NCBI RefSeq assembly: GCF_035984655.1
Contig: NZ_JAXCHT010000010.1
Span: 1-64,000 of the forward strand
Reading direction: 5' to 3'
Source of the DNA: Actimicrobium sp035984655
GTDB taxonomy: Bacteria > Pseudomonadota > Gammaproteobacteria > Burkholderiales > Burkholderiaceae_D
Length of the DNA: 64,000 nt
The notes beneath the pieces are model-generated. The model ran no database searches, had not been told where the DNA came from, and saw only the letters and a program-made list of their open reading frames with translations. Shown here one piece after another: positions 52,851-61,524 of the stretch. How positions within the stretch are numbered: the stretch's first letter is position 1; every line of letters starts with the position of its first letter. A program made the position numbers and the translations under genes.

Positions 52851-53333
52851 GTGCGTGCCGGACTGCTTCCGGCGCAGGTCACTTATTCGCGGCAGGAAGA
52901 GCAAGCGAGACTGGCAGCCGAACATATTTTGTCCGCGCTGACCAGGCGTGACATCGAGCCGTCGTTGCTGACGGCGGTCAATCAGTGTCGTTACCACAAT
53001 GACAATTCAGCATTGGTGACATGGATGTCGCACGTATTGATTGCGCCAGCACAACTACCTTCGAGCAAAGCCGGGTCAGATATATCCGCGATGAGCCCGG
53101 CAGGGGTGCAGGCCAATGAGCCGCTCTCCCCGCGGACAGCGATATTGGCATCGGCGCTGAGCAAGGGGACGAACCCGGAGACGGTGGCGCTGATATCAAA
53201 GATGCTTGAGGCCACTACAAATTTGAATGCGATTGCGGTACGGACACGCGAACTGGAAATCGAGAATGCCAATCTGAGGGCAAGGTTGTCCGTGTACGAA
53301 GAAAGGGATTTGATGGCAAAGCAGCCCGGATAG
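52851..53333 (+). CDS. Orphan hypothetical protein B
   Basis: 160 residues from GTG 52851. AAGGA (52839-52843) is seven bases upstream and overlaps the stop of gene A, so translation is probably coupled. The frame stays open further upstream, so a single-base change in the A-run at 52812-52817 would join A and B into one ~400-residue protein. The C-terminus (RTRELEIENANLRARLSVYE) looks like a short coiled coil. No family is recognised. Confidence 0.55.
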   Translation: MRAGLLPAQVTYSRQEEQARLAAEHILSALTRRDIEPSLLTAVNQCRYHNDNSALVTWMSHVLIAPAQLPSSKAGSDISAMSPAGVQANEPLSPRTAILASALSKGTNPETVALISKMLEATTNLNAIAVRTRELEIENANLRARLSVYEERDLMAKQPG

Positions 53334-53357
53334 CTTGCGCAACAGCTGAATTCTGCA

Positions 53358-53419
53358 GCGAAAAAAAACGCCACGTGAATCACGTGGCGTTTTTAAATTG
53401 GCGTCCCCAAGGGGATTCG
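53358..53419 (-). repeat. 62-bp direct repeat, copy 1 (terminator plus tRNA-Glu 3' fragment)
   Basis: Matches 53508-53569 with a single mismatch (position 53379). It contains a complete terminator hairpin, then the last 21 bases of tRNA-Glu, including the CCA end and part of the T-arm, and stops abruptly at GGGGATTCG. A duplicated tRNA 3' end is the classic footprint of site-specific integration into a tRNA gene, or of tandem duplication. Confidence 0.85.
53361..53395. terminator. Bidirectional terminator (copy 1)
   Basis: ACGCCACGTG (53368-53377) and CACGTGGCGT (53381-53390) form a perfect 10-bp stem with a three-base loop, extended by A-T pairs. T-runs occur on both strands: eight on minus and five on plus. 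It can end plus-strand transcription from orphan gene B. Confidence 0.8.
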
Positions 53420-53507
53420 CCCACGTTCCGCGGGCCGCGGTTCGCCTTGCAAGGCCAACCCTTCGCATCCCCTGCGCGCGCAGTGCGCGCGACCCCTTGA
53501 TGCACAG

Positions 53508-53569
53508 GCGAAAAAAAACGCCACGTGATTCACGTGGCGTTTTTAAATTGGCGTCCCCAAGGGGATTCG
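53508..53569 (-). repeat. 62-bp direct repeat, copy 2 (native tRNA-Glu end)
   Basis: The second copy, continuous with the intact tRNA-Glu. The offset from copy 1 is exactly 150 bases, leaving an 88-base unique spacer (53420-53507) that contains the palindrome GCGCGCAGTGCGCGC and no gene. Confidence 0.85.
53511..53545 (-). terminator. Terminator of the tRNA-Ala/tRNA-Glu unit
   Basis: Perfect 10-bp stem, ACGCCACGTG (53518-53527) with CACGTGGCGT (53531-53540), and eight T residues on the minus strand (53518-53511), immediately after the tRNA-Glu CCA end. Confidence 0.85.
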
Positions 53570-53624
53570 AACCCCTGTACTCACCGTGAAAGGGTGATGT
53601 CCTAGGCCTCTAGACGATGGGGAC
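53549..53624 (-). tRNA. tRNA-Glu (TTC)
   Basis: Minus strand, 76 bases including an encoded CCA. Acceptor GTCCCC pairs with GGGGAC. The anticodon TTC lies in CCCTTTCACGG, and the T-loop is GGTTCGAATCC. Sequence closely follows E. coli tRNA-Glu. It lies downstream of gltX, which charges it, and of tRNA-Ala. Confidence 0.97.
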
Positions 53625-53674
53625 AGAAACTGTCCATACTGACCTGACTTACTTCTGCGCGTCCTGCGTTTTAA

Positions 53675-53750
<76 letters not shown>

Positions 53751-53764
53751 AGCGCAGAACCGAA

Positions 53765-53794
53765 ATTATAGCCGAATGTTTCCGCCTGTGTAAA
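53765..53794 (-). promoter_or_regulatory. Promoter of the tRNA-Ala/tRNA-Glu unit
   Basis: Consensus -10 TATAAT (53770-53765), with TTTACA 18 bases upstream (53794-53789) or TTACAC at 17. It lies 15 bases before the tRNA-Ala 5' end and just after the gltX stop. Confidence 0.7.
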
Positions 53795-53808
53795 TCCTAT
53801 TCTGGAAA

Positions 53809-55203
53809 TTAATCAAGGAAGCGGGCCAATCGCTGCTGTACCGTTGTTGCGCCGAACAGGGTGATCACTGCATCAATGGCTGGCGTCTGCAATTGGCCGG
53901 TCAGCAACAACCGCAACGGCATCGCCAGTTGCGGCATTTTCAGCTGATGCTGGACCAGAACTTCCTTGATCATCGCGCTGATGGCGGCTTTGTCCCAGCT
54001 GACATCGGTGCAGCGCGCGGCAAAGTCGGCCAGCGCCGGCCTGACTGCCTCGGTCAGATGCTGGATCAGCAAGGCAGCATCCAGCTCCGGCTGACGATAA
54101 AACAGCAGCGTCGCGGCAGCCAGTTCATTGATCGTGTGGGCGCGTTCCTTCATCAGTGCAATCGCGTCGGGCAACGGCGGTGCGCCTTCGAACTGCGCGC
54201 CGCCTTCCAGCATCAGTGGCTTCGCGAGTTCGGCCAGGGCAACGTTGTCGGCCAGCTTGATGTAGTGGTTGTTGATCCACGCCAGCTTCTCGGGATTGAA
54301 CTGCGCCGGCGACTTCGACAGGTGATCGAGGTCGAACCAGGCGATGAACTGCGCCATCGAAAAGATCTCTTCGTCACCATGGCTCCAGCCCAGGCGCGCC
54401 AGGTAGTTCAGCATCGCGTCGCGCAGATAGCCCTGGGCCGGATATTCCATGACGCTGACGGCGCCATGTCGTTTCGACAGCTTTTCGCCGTCAGGACCCA
54501 GGATCATCGGCAGATGGCCGTATTCCGGCAGTGTCGCGCCGAGTGCATTGAGGATGTTGATCTGGCGCGGCGTGTTGTTGACATGATCATCACCACGAAT
54601 CACGTGCGTGATCTGCATGTCCCAGTCGTCCACGGCGACGCAGAAATTATAGGTCGGCGTGCCATCCGGACGCGCAATGACCAAATCGTCCATCTCGCGG
54701 TTGCCAATGGTGATCGCGCCCTTGACCAGATCGACCCAGCTGACTTCGCCATCGAGCGGATTGCGAAAGCGCACCACGGGTTGACGATCCGCCGGTACGG
54801 GCGGCAGCGTCTTGCCGGGCTCCGGCCGCCACGTACCGTCATAGCGCGGTTTGTCGCCCACGGCGCGTTGCCGCTCGCGCATGGCCTCGACTTCGTCCGG
54901 TGACGCATAACAGTGATAGGCGGTGCCGGCAGCCAGCATTTGCGCGATCACTTCACGATAGCGATCCATCCGCTGCATCTGGTAGAACGGACCTTCGTCA
55001 TGCGCCAGTCCGAGCCACGCCATGCCATCAAGGATCGCCTGCACCGCTTCGGGCGTGGAACGCTCCAGGTCAGTGTCTTCGATGCGCAGAATGAAGGTGC
55101 CGCCAAAATGACGGGCATAGGCCCAGGCAAACAGCGCGGTACGGGCGCCGCCGAGGTGGAGATAACCGGTTGGACTGGGGGCAAAACGGGTGCGAACAAT
55201 CAT
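53809..55203 (-). CDS. gltX: Glutamate--tRNA ligase
   Basis: 464-residue class I synthetase. Its HIGH-type motif lies in FAPSPTGYLHLGGARTALF near the N-terminus and the KMSKS-type motif in EKLSKRHGAVSVMEY near residue 240. The C-terminal anticodon-binding domain is complete. ATG 55203 gives MIVRTRFAPSPTG. It is divergent from metG and followed on its own strand by tRNA-Ala and tRNA-Glu. Confidence 0.97.
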   Translation of the reverse strand: MIVRTRFAPSPTGYLHLGGARTALFAWAYARHFGGTFILRIEDTDLERSTPEAVQAILDGMAWLGLAHDEGPFYQMQRMDRYREVIAQMLAAGTAYHCYASPDEVEAMRERQRAVGDKPRYDGTWRPEPGKTLPPVPADRQPVVRFRNPLDGEVSWVDLVKGAITIGNREMDDLVIARPDGTPTYNFCVAVDDWDMQITHVIRGDDHVNNTPRQINILNALGATLPEYGHLPMILGPDGEKLSKRHGAVSVMEYPAQGYLRDAMLNYLARLGWSHGDEEIFSMAQFIAWFDLDHLSKSPAQFNPEKLAWINNHYIKLADNVALAELAKPLMLEGGAQFEGAPPLPDAIALMKERAHTINELAAATLLFYRQPELDAALLIQHLTEAVRPALADFAARCTDVSWDKAAISAMIKEVLVQHQLKMPQLAMPLRLLLTGQLQTPAIDAVITLFGATTVQQRLARFLD

Positions 55204-55348
55204 GGCGAGCTGGACCGGCGCCGGATGGCGACGCCGCATTGAAGTAAAGGCCCATTTTACCGCGTCACCCGGTCGCGGCAACTCAGGGACGGGAAATGGC
55301 GCGGCACTGCTAGAATCACGTCTTTACTCAAAACCCATTGCATCATTC

Positions 55349-57442
55349 ATGAGCACCCTCTCGCCTCGCCAGTTATTCGTCACCACCGCACTGCCCTACG
55401 CCAATGCCGCCTTCCATATCGGCCACATCATGGAGTACATCCAGGCCGATATCTGGGTGCGCTTTCAACGCATGCAGGGCAATGAAGTGCATTTTGTGTG
55501 CGCCGACGATGCGCATGGCGCGCCGATCATGATCGCGGCCGAAAACGCCAAAGTCACGCCGCAGGAATTCGTCGCCCGCATTGCGGCCGGACGCAAGCAG
55601 CACCTGGATGGCTTTCATATTGGTTTTGACAACTGGCATTCGACCGATGGCGCGGAAAACCATGCGCTCTCCAAAGAGATCTACCGCAAGCTGCGCGACG
55701 ATGCACAACTGATCACCACCAAGACCATCGAGCAGTTTTTCGACCCGGTCAAGCAAATGTTCCTGGCCGACCGCTACATCAAGGGCGAATGTCCGAAGTG
55801 CGGCGCCAAGGACCAGTATGGCGATTCCTGCGAAGTCTGCGGCGCCGTGTATGCACCCACCGACCTGATCAATCCGTATTCCGCGTTGTCCGGCGCGGTG
55901 CCGGTGATGAAGTCGTCGGAACACTTTTTCTTCAAGCTGTCGGATCACAAATGCGTTGAATTCCTGCGCGAGTGGGCCTTCACCGCAGGACGGCTGCAAC
56001 CCGAAGTCGCCAACAAGGCGCGCGAATGGCTCGAAGGCAAAGATGGCAAGGAAAGCGGCATGGGCGACTGGGACATCAGCCGCGACGCACCGTACTTCGG
56101 CATCGAGATCCCCGATGCGCCAGGCAAATATTTCTATGTCTGGCTGGACGCGCCAATCGGTTACCTGGCCTCGCTGAAAAATTATTTCGACAAGACCGGA
56201 CGCGACTTCGACGCCTTCATGGCCGATCCGACCACCGAGCAATACCATTTCATCGGCAAGGACATCACCTATTTCCACACGCTGTTCTGGCCTGCGATGC
56301 TGCACTTCGCCGGACGCAAGGTGCCCAACAATGTGTTTGTGCACGGCTTCATCACGGTCAGCGGCGAGAAAATGTCCAAGTCGCGCGGCACCGGCATTTC
56401 GCCATTGCGCTATCTGGATATCGGCATGAATCCGGAATGGCTGCGCTATTACATCGCCGCCAAGCTCAGCGCCAAGGTCGAGGATCTGGACTTCAATCCG
56501 GATGACTTCATCGCCCGCGTCAACAGTGATTTGATTGGTAAGTTCGTCAACATCGCCAGCCGCTCGGCCGGATTCATCGCCAAGCGCTTCGATGGCCGCG
56601 TCGTGACCGACTGGGCGACCAGCTCCGATACCTTCCTGTTCAACCTGCGCGACGCCGGCACCGAAATTCATGCGCTGTACGAAGGTCGCGAATTCGGCAA
56701 GGCGCTGCGCCTGATCATGGAACAGGCCGATCGGGTCAATGCCTACGTCGATGCCAACAAGCCTTGGGAACTGGCGAAAAACCCCGACAACGACGCGCGC
56801 CTGCAGGAAGTCTGCAGCCGCCTGCTGGAAGCCTTCCGGATTCTGACGCTGTACCTGAAACCGGTCTTGCCAGCGCTGGCCGGGCAGGTTGAAGCGATGC
56901 TGGCGATTGCACCGTTGCAGTGGTCGGACATCGACATCGCCCTGCCGCATCAGCATCAGGTCAAGCCGTTCGCGCACCTGATGCAGCGGGTTGAGCCAAA
57001 AATGCTGGATGCGCTATTCGACGCACCCGCACCGGCCGCGGCCGCAACCGAGGCGCCCGTCCTGGTGGCGCCAGCGGCGCAGCACATCGCGCCACTGGCC
57101 GACGAAATCAAGATCGACGACTTCGCCAGGGTTGATTTGCGCATTGCGCGCATCGTCAATTGCGAGCATGTCGACGGCTCCGACAAGCTGCTGCGGCTGA
57201 CGCTGGATGTCGGCGAAGGTCGCTTGCGCAATGTGTTCTCGGGCATCAAATCGATGTACCAACCCGACGACCTGATTGGCAAGCTGACGCTGATGGTCGC
57301 CAATCTGGCGCCACGCAAAATGAAGTTCGGCATTTCGGAGGGCATGGTGCTGGCCGCATCGGCCACCGACGAGAAGGCCACGCCGGGGATCTACATTCTC
57401 ACCCCATGGCCCGGCGCCGAGCCGGGCATGCGGGTCGGTTGA
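55349..57442 (+). CDS. metG: Methionine--tRNA ligase
   Basis: 697-residue class I synthetase. It has the HIGH motif in AAFHIGHIMEYIQ, a zinc knuckle (ECPKCGAKDQYGDSCEVCG at about residues 149-167), KMSKS in SGEKMSKSRGTGI near residue 340, and a C-terminal EMAPII-like tRNA-binding domain (about 590-697; IDDFARVDLRIARIV). The linker around residue 560 is Ala/Pro-rich. ATG 55349 gives MSTLSPRQLFVTTALPYAN. Confidence 0.97.
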   Translation: MSTLSPRQLFVTTALPYANAAFHIGHIMEYIQADIWVRFQRMQGNEVHFVCADDAHGAPIMIAAENAKVTPQEFVARIAAGRKQHLDGFHIGFDNWHSTDGAENHALSKEIYRKLRDDAQLITTKTIEQFFDPVKQMFLADRYIKGECPKCGAKDQYGDSCEVCGAVYAPTDLINPYSALSGAVPVMKSSEHFFFKLSDHKCVEFLREWAFTAGRLQPEVANKAREWLEGKDGKESGMGDWDISRDAPYFGIEIPDAPGKYFYVWLDAPIGYLASLKNYFDKTGRDFDAFMADPTTEQYHFIGKDITYFHTLFWPAMLHFAGRKVPNNVFVHGFITVSGEKMSKSRGTGISPLRYLDIGMNPEWLRYYIAAKLSAKVEDLDFNPDDFIARVNSDLIGKFVNIASRSAGFIAKRFDGRVVTDWATSSDTFLFNLRDAGTEIHALYEGREFGKALRLIMEQADRVNAYVDANKPWELAKNPDNDARLQEVCSRLLEAFRILTLYLKPVLPALAGQVEAMLAIAPLQWSDIDIALPHQHQVKPFAHLMQRVEPKMLDALFDAPAPAAAATEAPVLVAPAAQHIAPLADEIKIDDFARVDLRIARIVNCEHVDGSDKLLRLTLDVGEGRLRNVFSGIKSMYQPDDLIGKLTLMVANLAPRKMKFGISEGMVLAASATDEKATPGIYILTPWPGAEPGMRVG

Positions 57443-57451
57443 TCGGTCCGA

Positions 57452-58018
57452 TCAATCCCGCTCCGGCACCGGCACATTGAAGCCGTTGAGGGTGGTCGAG
57501 ACCATCGCGTACAGGCCAACCAGATAGATCAGCTCGTTGGTGCCGTGCTGGCCGAAGGTCGCCACCGCCAGGCGATACACCGGTTCCGGCAGGGTGCCGC
57601 CGCGGCTTAATGCGTAGGCCAGGTCGAAGGCAATGCTTTCTTCCTTCGACAAGTCGTTCGGCTTGAGGTCTGCCACCAGCGTGGCGAGCCGTTCGGGCGA
57701 CATGCCTTCGTGCTCGGCCACGGCAATGTGGGCGTAAATCTCGTAGGCGGCGTCATAGCGCGCGCCCACGACCAGAATTGCAATCTGCCGCACGTTGTCC
57801 GGCAAGGTGGCATTGGCCGTCATGGCCAGAGTCAGGTCCCAGATCGCCGCACCGATGGCCGGCTCGTGCAGCCACGGATTCCACGGCCCCATCAGGGCGC
57901 CATCGGCGCGCTCGACCTTGAAGGTGTTGAAATTGCTGGCAATGCCCTTGCGCATCGCGTCGTACAACGGCTTTTGTTCCGGCGTCAGATCGGCCGGGGC
58001 AATCAGTGGCAGGCGCAT
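57452..58018 (-). CDS. Carboxymuconolactone decarboxylase-family protein
   Basis: 188-residue all-helical protein of the AhpD/CMD superfamily. The region that holds Cys-x-x-Cys-x-x-x-His in peroxidase-type AhpD reads YEIYAHIAVAEHEGMS here, keeping the His but with no cysteine at all in the protein. A thiol peroxidase role is therefore excluded and a decarboxylase or hydrolase-type role is more likely. The substrate is unknown. It is convergent with metG and downstream of the HiPIP gene across a terminator. Confidence 0.8.
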   Translation of the reverse strand: MRLPLIAPADLTPEQKPLYDAMRKGIASNFNTFKVERADGALMGPWNPWLHEPAIGAAIWDLTLAMTANATLPDNVRQIAILVVGARYDAAYEIYAHIAVAEHEGMSPERLATLVADLKPNDLSKEESIAFDLAYALSRGGTLPEPVYRLAVATFGQHGTNELIYLVGLYAMVSTTLNGFNVPVPERD

Positions 58019-58036
58019 GCGAAATCCTTTCGCTTA

Positions 58037-58083
58037 TAAAAAAAATGACCCGGCTTGACGAAGGATTTCCGCCAACCGGGTCA
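58037..58083 (-). terminator. Terminator after the HiPIP gene
   Basis: Minus-strand TGACCCGG (58083-58076) pairs with CCGGGTCA (58053-58046) around a partly structured 22-base loop, followed by a run of T residues (58045-58037, one A). It ends HiPIP transcription before the CMD-family gene. Confidence 0.75.
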
Positions 58084-58101
58084 GTCCCGCACAGGGTTCG
58101 A

Positions 58102-58416
58102 TCAGGCAGCTTTTTTCGCCCAGGCCACACACCAGCCCTTGCCGTTGACCTGCTTGCCGCCCATGGCGCCGCAAGGCGCCCAGGCATCGGTGACTTTGCC
58201 TTGATACAACTGGCAGCCGTTGCACACCCGACCGGCAACATACGCCGGGTATTTCTTGGCATCCACCTTGGTGGCATCGTGCTTGTAGCCCAGAGCAACG
58301 GCAGTCGGATCGGTTTCTTCGATGTGTCCGGCCTGGGCAAATGCGGCGCGCGAGCCGGTCAGTACAATTGCCGCGGCGGGGATGGTTTGGAGAATGAAAT
58401 GGCGACGTGAGGTCAT
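58102..58416 (-). CDS. High-potential iron-sulfur protein (HiPIP)
   Basis: 104-residue periplasmic electron carrier. A Tat signal starts TSRRHFILQTIPAAAIVLTG, with likely cleavage after AAFA. The mature part has four cysteines in the HiPIP spacing, beginning CNGCQLYQG and ending GWCVAWAKK, to hold a 4Fe-4S cluster. ATG 58416 gives MTSRRHF. HiPIPs donate electrons to respiratory oxidases or photosynthetic centres; no photosynthesis genes are seen here. Confidence 0.93.
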   Translation of the reverse strand: MTSRRHFILQTIPAAAIVLTGSRAAFAQAGHIEETDPTAVALGYKHDATKVDAKKYPAYVAGRVCNGCQLYQGKVTDAWAPCGAMGGKQVNGKGWCVAWAKKAA

Positions 58417-58691
58417 GAGTTGGCTTTCCAGAAAGTGAAGGGAGGACGTGCACTTGAACTGCGGTGATTGCACGATCTGCCATGTGCTTAACGCGATCAT
58501 ACGATTTTTGACCTTTCCTTGTCATGCGGCAGATCACACAATCCAGACTTGCGACGAACAGGGCGAATTCCCGTTTTGGCGACAAACGCACGGATTGCGT
58601 GACATCTGCTTGAGTCGCCCCGCACCCCGAGTGCACAATAAAGCCGTTGATCGCAGCAACCCGCGCTGCGCCACCCGGACCGATACCCGCC

Positions 58692-60365
58692 ATGTCCCAG
58701 CCGCGCTTCAGCTTCCGCCCCGCCCTGCTCGACACCCTCGCCAACTATGACAAAAAGCAGCTCACCAGCGACATCGTCGCCGGCCTGACCGTCGGCGTCG
58801 TCGCATTGCCGCTGGCGATGGCGTTTGCGATAGCCAGCGGCATGAAGCCCGAAGCCGGCCTGTTTACCGCCATCATCGCCGGCTTTCTGATCTCGGCACT
58901 GGGCGGATCGCGGGTGCAGATCGGCGGCCCGGCCGGCGCGTTCATTGTCGTGGTCTACGACATCATCGAAAAATACGGCGTGGCCAATCTGCTCATTGCC
59001 ACCAGTCTTGCCGGGATCCTGCTGTTTGCGATGGGGTTGACCCGGCTGGGCAGCCTGATCCGGTATATCCCGCTGCCGATCGTGATCGGCTTCACCAATG
59101 GCATTGCGGTGTTGATTGCGGTGTCGCAGCTGAAGGATTTTTTCGGCATACCGATTGCCAAAATGCCGGGTGATTTTTTCGCACAGATTCATCTTCTGGT
59201 GACCAATGCCGCTCACGCCGACTGGCGCAGCATGCTGGTTGCGGCACTGTCATTGCTGTTCCTGGTGGTCTGGGCCCGCACGGTGCAACCCGCCATGAAA
59301 GGCAGCGGTCGCTGGGCCCGTCTGTGCAGCATCCTGCCGGGCAGCGTGCTGGTGCTGATCATGGCGACACTGGCCAGCTGGCTGCTGGCGCTGCCCATCG
59401 ACACCATCGGCACGCGCTTTGGCGGCGTGCCGCAGGGCCTGCCGGGCTTCGTGCTGCCGGACTTCAGCTGGAAGCTGGTCAAGCAACTGTTCGCTCCGAC
59501 CCTGACCATCGCGCTGCTGTGCGCCATCGAATCGCTGTTGTGCGCGCGCATTGCCGACAATCTGATCGATGACCGCCATGACCCGAACCAGGAGCTCATG
59601 GCACAGGGCATTGCCAACTTCATCACACCGTTTTTTGGCGGCATGCCCGCCACCGGCACCATCGCCCGCACCGTCACCAACGTGCGCAGTGGCGGCCGTT
59701 CGCCGGTGGCCGGCATCGCCCACGCCCTGTTGCTGCTGGCGGTGGTGCTGTTTGCAGCGCCGCTGGCGCACGACGTGCCGCTCGCAGCACTCGCCGCGAT
59801 CCTGATGTTCATGGCCTGGAACATGGGCGAATGGCATGAGTTCGTCCGTTTGCGCCATCTGTCGACGCTGTACCGCATCCAGATGCTGGCGACCTTCTTC
59901 CTCACAGTCGTCATTGACCTGACCACCGCAGTCGAAGTCGGCCTGCTGCTGGCCTGCGTGTTTTTTGTCTATCGCATTTCCAGCCTGACCCACATCGAAG
60001 CCATTGATTCGACCAGCCTGAGCCAGCCGCTGCCGGCGGGCGTGGCGGCGTATTCGATTTATGGGTCGCTGTTTTTTGGCGCGGTCGACAAGCTGGAACG
60101 GCTGCTGGACGCGAAATCGGGCAGCGACAAGGTGCTGATCCTGGCGCTGCACCAGCTGATCAGCCTCGACAGTACCGGCCTCGATGCGCTCGACGCCCTG
60201 CGCCGCACGCTGGAACGGCACGGTGCGCAATTGCTGCTGTGCGGCCCCAACCGGCAACCGCGCGAACTGATGACGCGCACCGGCTTTCTGACCCGGCTGG
60301 GCGAAAACAACTGTCTCGACAACCTGCCGGCTGCGCTCGAACGCGCCAGTATTTTTGCGGTTTGA
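58692..60365 (+). CDS. SulP family anion transporter with STAS domain
   Basis: 557-residue inner-membrane protein. About 10-14 membrane segments fill residues 25-430, with the signature GLTVGVVALPLAMAFAIASG near residue 32. A C-terminal STAS domain follows (about 450-550; ISLDSTGLDALDALRR). SulP members carry sulfate, bicarbonate or C4-dicarboxylates; specificity cannot be read from sequence. ATG 58692 gives MSQPRFSFRP. Confidence 0.88.
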   Translation: MSQPRFSFRPALLDTLANYDKKQLTSDIVAGLTVGVVALPLAMAFAIASGMKPEAGLFTAIIAGFLISALGGSRVQIGGPAGAFIVVVYDIIEKYGVANLLIATSLAGILLFAMGLTRLGSLIRYIPLPIVIGFTNGIAVLIAVSQLKDFFGIPIAKMPGDFFAQIHLLVTNAAHADWRSMLVAALSLLFLVVWARTVQPAMKGSGRWARLCSILPGSVLVLIMATLASWLLALPIDTIGTRFGGVPQGLPGFVLPDFSWKLVKQLFAPTLTIALLCAIESLLCARIADNLIDDRHDPNQELMAQGIANFITPFFGGMPATGTIARTVTNVRSGGRSPVAGIAHALLLLAVVLFAAPLAHDVPLAALAAILMFMAWNMGEWHEFVRLRHLSTLYRIQMLATFFLTVVIDLTTAVEVGLLLACVFFVYRISSLTHIEAIDSTSLSQPLPAGVAAYSIYGSLFFGAVDKLERLLDAKSGSDKVLILALHQLISLDSTGLDALDALRRTLERHGAQLLLCGPNRQPRELMTRTGFLTRLGENNCLDNLPAALERASIFAV

Positions 60366-60431
60366 TGGGGTGGACAAGGTAAAATGCGCTCTGATTTGAC
60401 CCCTTCGCATATCCAAACCGACGAGCGCCCC

Positions 60432-60641
60432 ATGAAATTCAGCAAGCAATTCCAGCGCTACGAGTCCGAGATCACGCTGTTCATCAAAGACCTGAAGAAG
60501 AAAAACCCCGAGCTTGAAGAGCAACAGCGCGCCGGTCGCGCACTGCTGTGGGACAAGGCACCGCGTGACCTGGATAGCCAGGAGCGCACGCTCGACGCGA
60601 CCGTCGCGCAACAACCTTACGTGTACCAGAACAAGCTCTAA
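60432..60641 (+). CDS. DUF3460 family protein
   Basis: 69-residue charged protein, MKFSKQFQRYESEITLFIKD at the N-terminus, matching the betaproteobacterial DUF3460 family. It is usually found just upstream of scpA, as here (two bases between stop and start). The function is unknown. Confidence 0.88.
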   Translation: MKFSKQFQRYESEITLFIKDLKKKNPELEEQQRAGRALLWDKAPRDLDSQERTLDATVAQQPYVYQNKL

Positions 60642-60643
60642 CC

Positions 60644-61501
60644 ATGGCGGCAGTGCAGGCTTCGGATACGCTGCAGGGCGCCCGCGACGGGTTGTCCGAT
60701 GCGACGCCGACGGTGGTGGACGGCGTCGGTTTTGCGCGGCTGTATGGCGAGCCGCTGTTCAAGCTGCCCAACGACCTGTATATCCCGCCCGATGCGCTGG
60801 AGGTCTTCCTCGAAGCGTTCGAAGGGCCGCTGGATCTGCTGCTGTACCTGATTCGCAAGCAAAACTTCAACATCCTCGATATCCCGATGGCGCAAGTCAC
60901 GCGCCAGTATCTCGACTATGTCGAACAGATCCGCGTACATAACCTGGAGCTGGCCGCCGAATATCTGCTGATGGCGGCGATGCTCATCGAAATCAAGTCG
61001 CGCATGCTGCTGCCAGTGCGCCGCGCCGATACCGGCGAGGAAGCTGGCGACCCGCGCGCCGAGCTGGTGCGCAGGCTGCTCGAATACGAACAAATGAAGC
61101 TGGCAGCCTGGCAGCTTGACGCGGTGCCGCAGCTCGGCCGCGATTATGTGCGCACGCAGATTTTCATCGAGCAGAGCGTGGTGCCGCGCTGGCCTGAAGT
61201 CAACGCCAACGATTTGCAGGCGGCCTGGGCCGATGTGATCAAGCGCGCCAAATTGACCGAACACCATCGCATCAGCCGCGAAGAACTGTCGGTGCGCGAG
61301 CACATGACCGCCATCCTGCGCCGCCTGCAACATGCCCGTTTCGTCGAGTTCGCCGACCTGTTCGATCCGGCCCGCGGCGTGCCGGTCCTGGTGGTCAATT
61401 TCGTCGCCTTGCTCGAACTGGCCAAGGAGACCCTGATCGAGATCACCCAGGCCGAGCCCTTCGCGCCGATCTACGTCCGGCTGGCCTATTCGCCACACTG
61501 A
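60644..61501 (+). CDS. scpA: Segregation and condensation protein A
   Basis: 285-residue kleisin subunit that bridges SMC heads with ScpB in chromosome condensation. The N-terminal kleisin motif EAFEGPLDLLLYLIRKQNFN lies near residue 58, the middle helical region AEYLLMAAMLIEIKSRMLLP near residue 105, and the C-terminal winged helix follows. The first ~45 residues are an extension common in Betaproteobacteria. scpB is not in the window. It is followed by panC after 23 bases. Confidence 0.93.
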   Translation: MAAVQASDTLQGARDGLSDATPTVVDGVGFARLYGEPLFKLPNDLYIPPDALEVFLEAFEGPLDLLLYLIRKQNFNILDIPMAQVTRQYLDYVEQIRVHNLELAAEYLLMAAMLIEIKSRMLLPVRRADTGEEAGDPRAELVRRLLEYEQMKLAAWQLDAVPQLGRDYVRTQIFIEQSVVPRWPEVNANDLQAAWADVIKRAKLTEHHRISREELSVREHMTAILRRLQHARFVEFADLFDPARGVPVLVVNFVALLELAKETLIEITQAEPFAPIYVRLAYSPH

Positions 61502-61524
61502 ATCCCTTCCTTGCAAAGTCCCTC

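Noticed and set aside
53398..53589. A 63-codon frame across the tRNA-Glu repeat encoding LASPRGFEP-like sequence
   Set aside because: This is the well-known spurious translation of a tRNA 3' end and its terminator.
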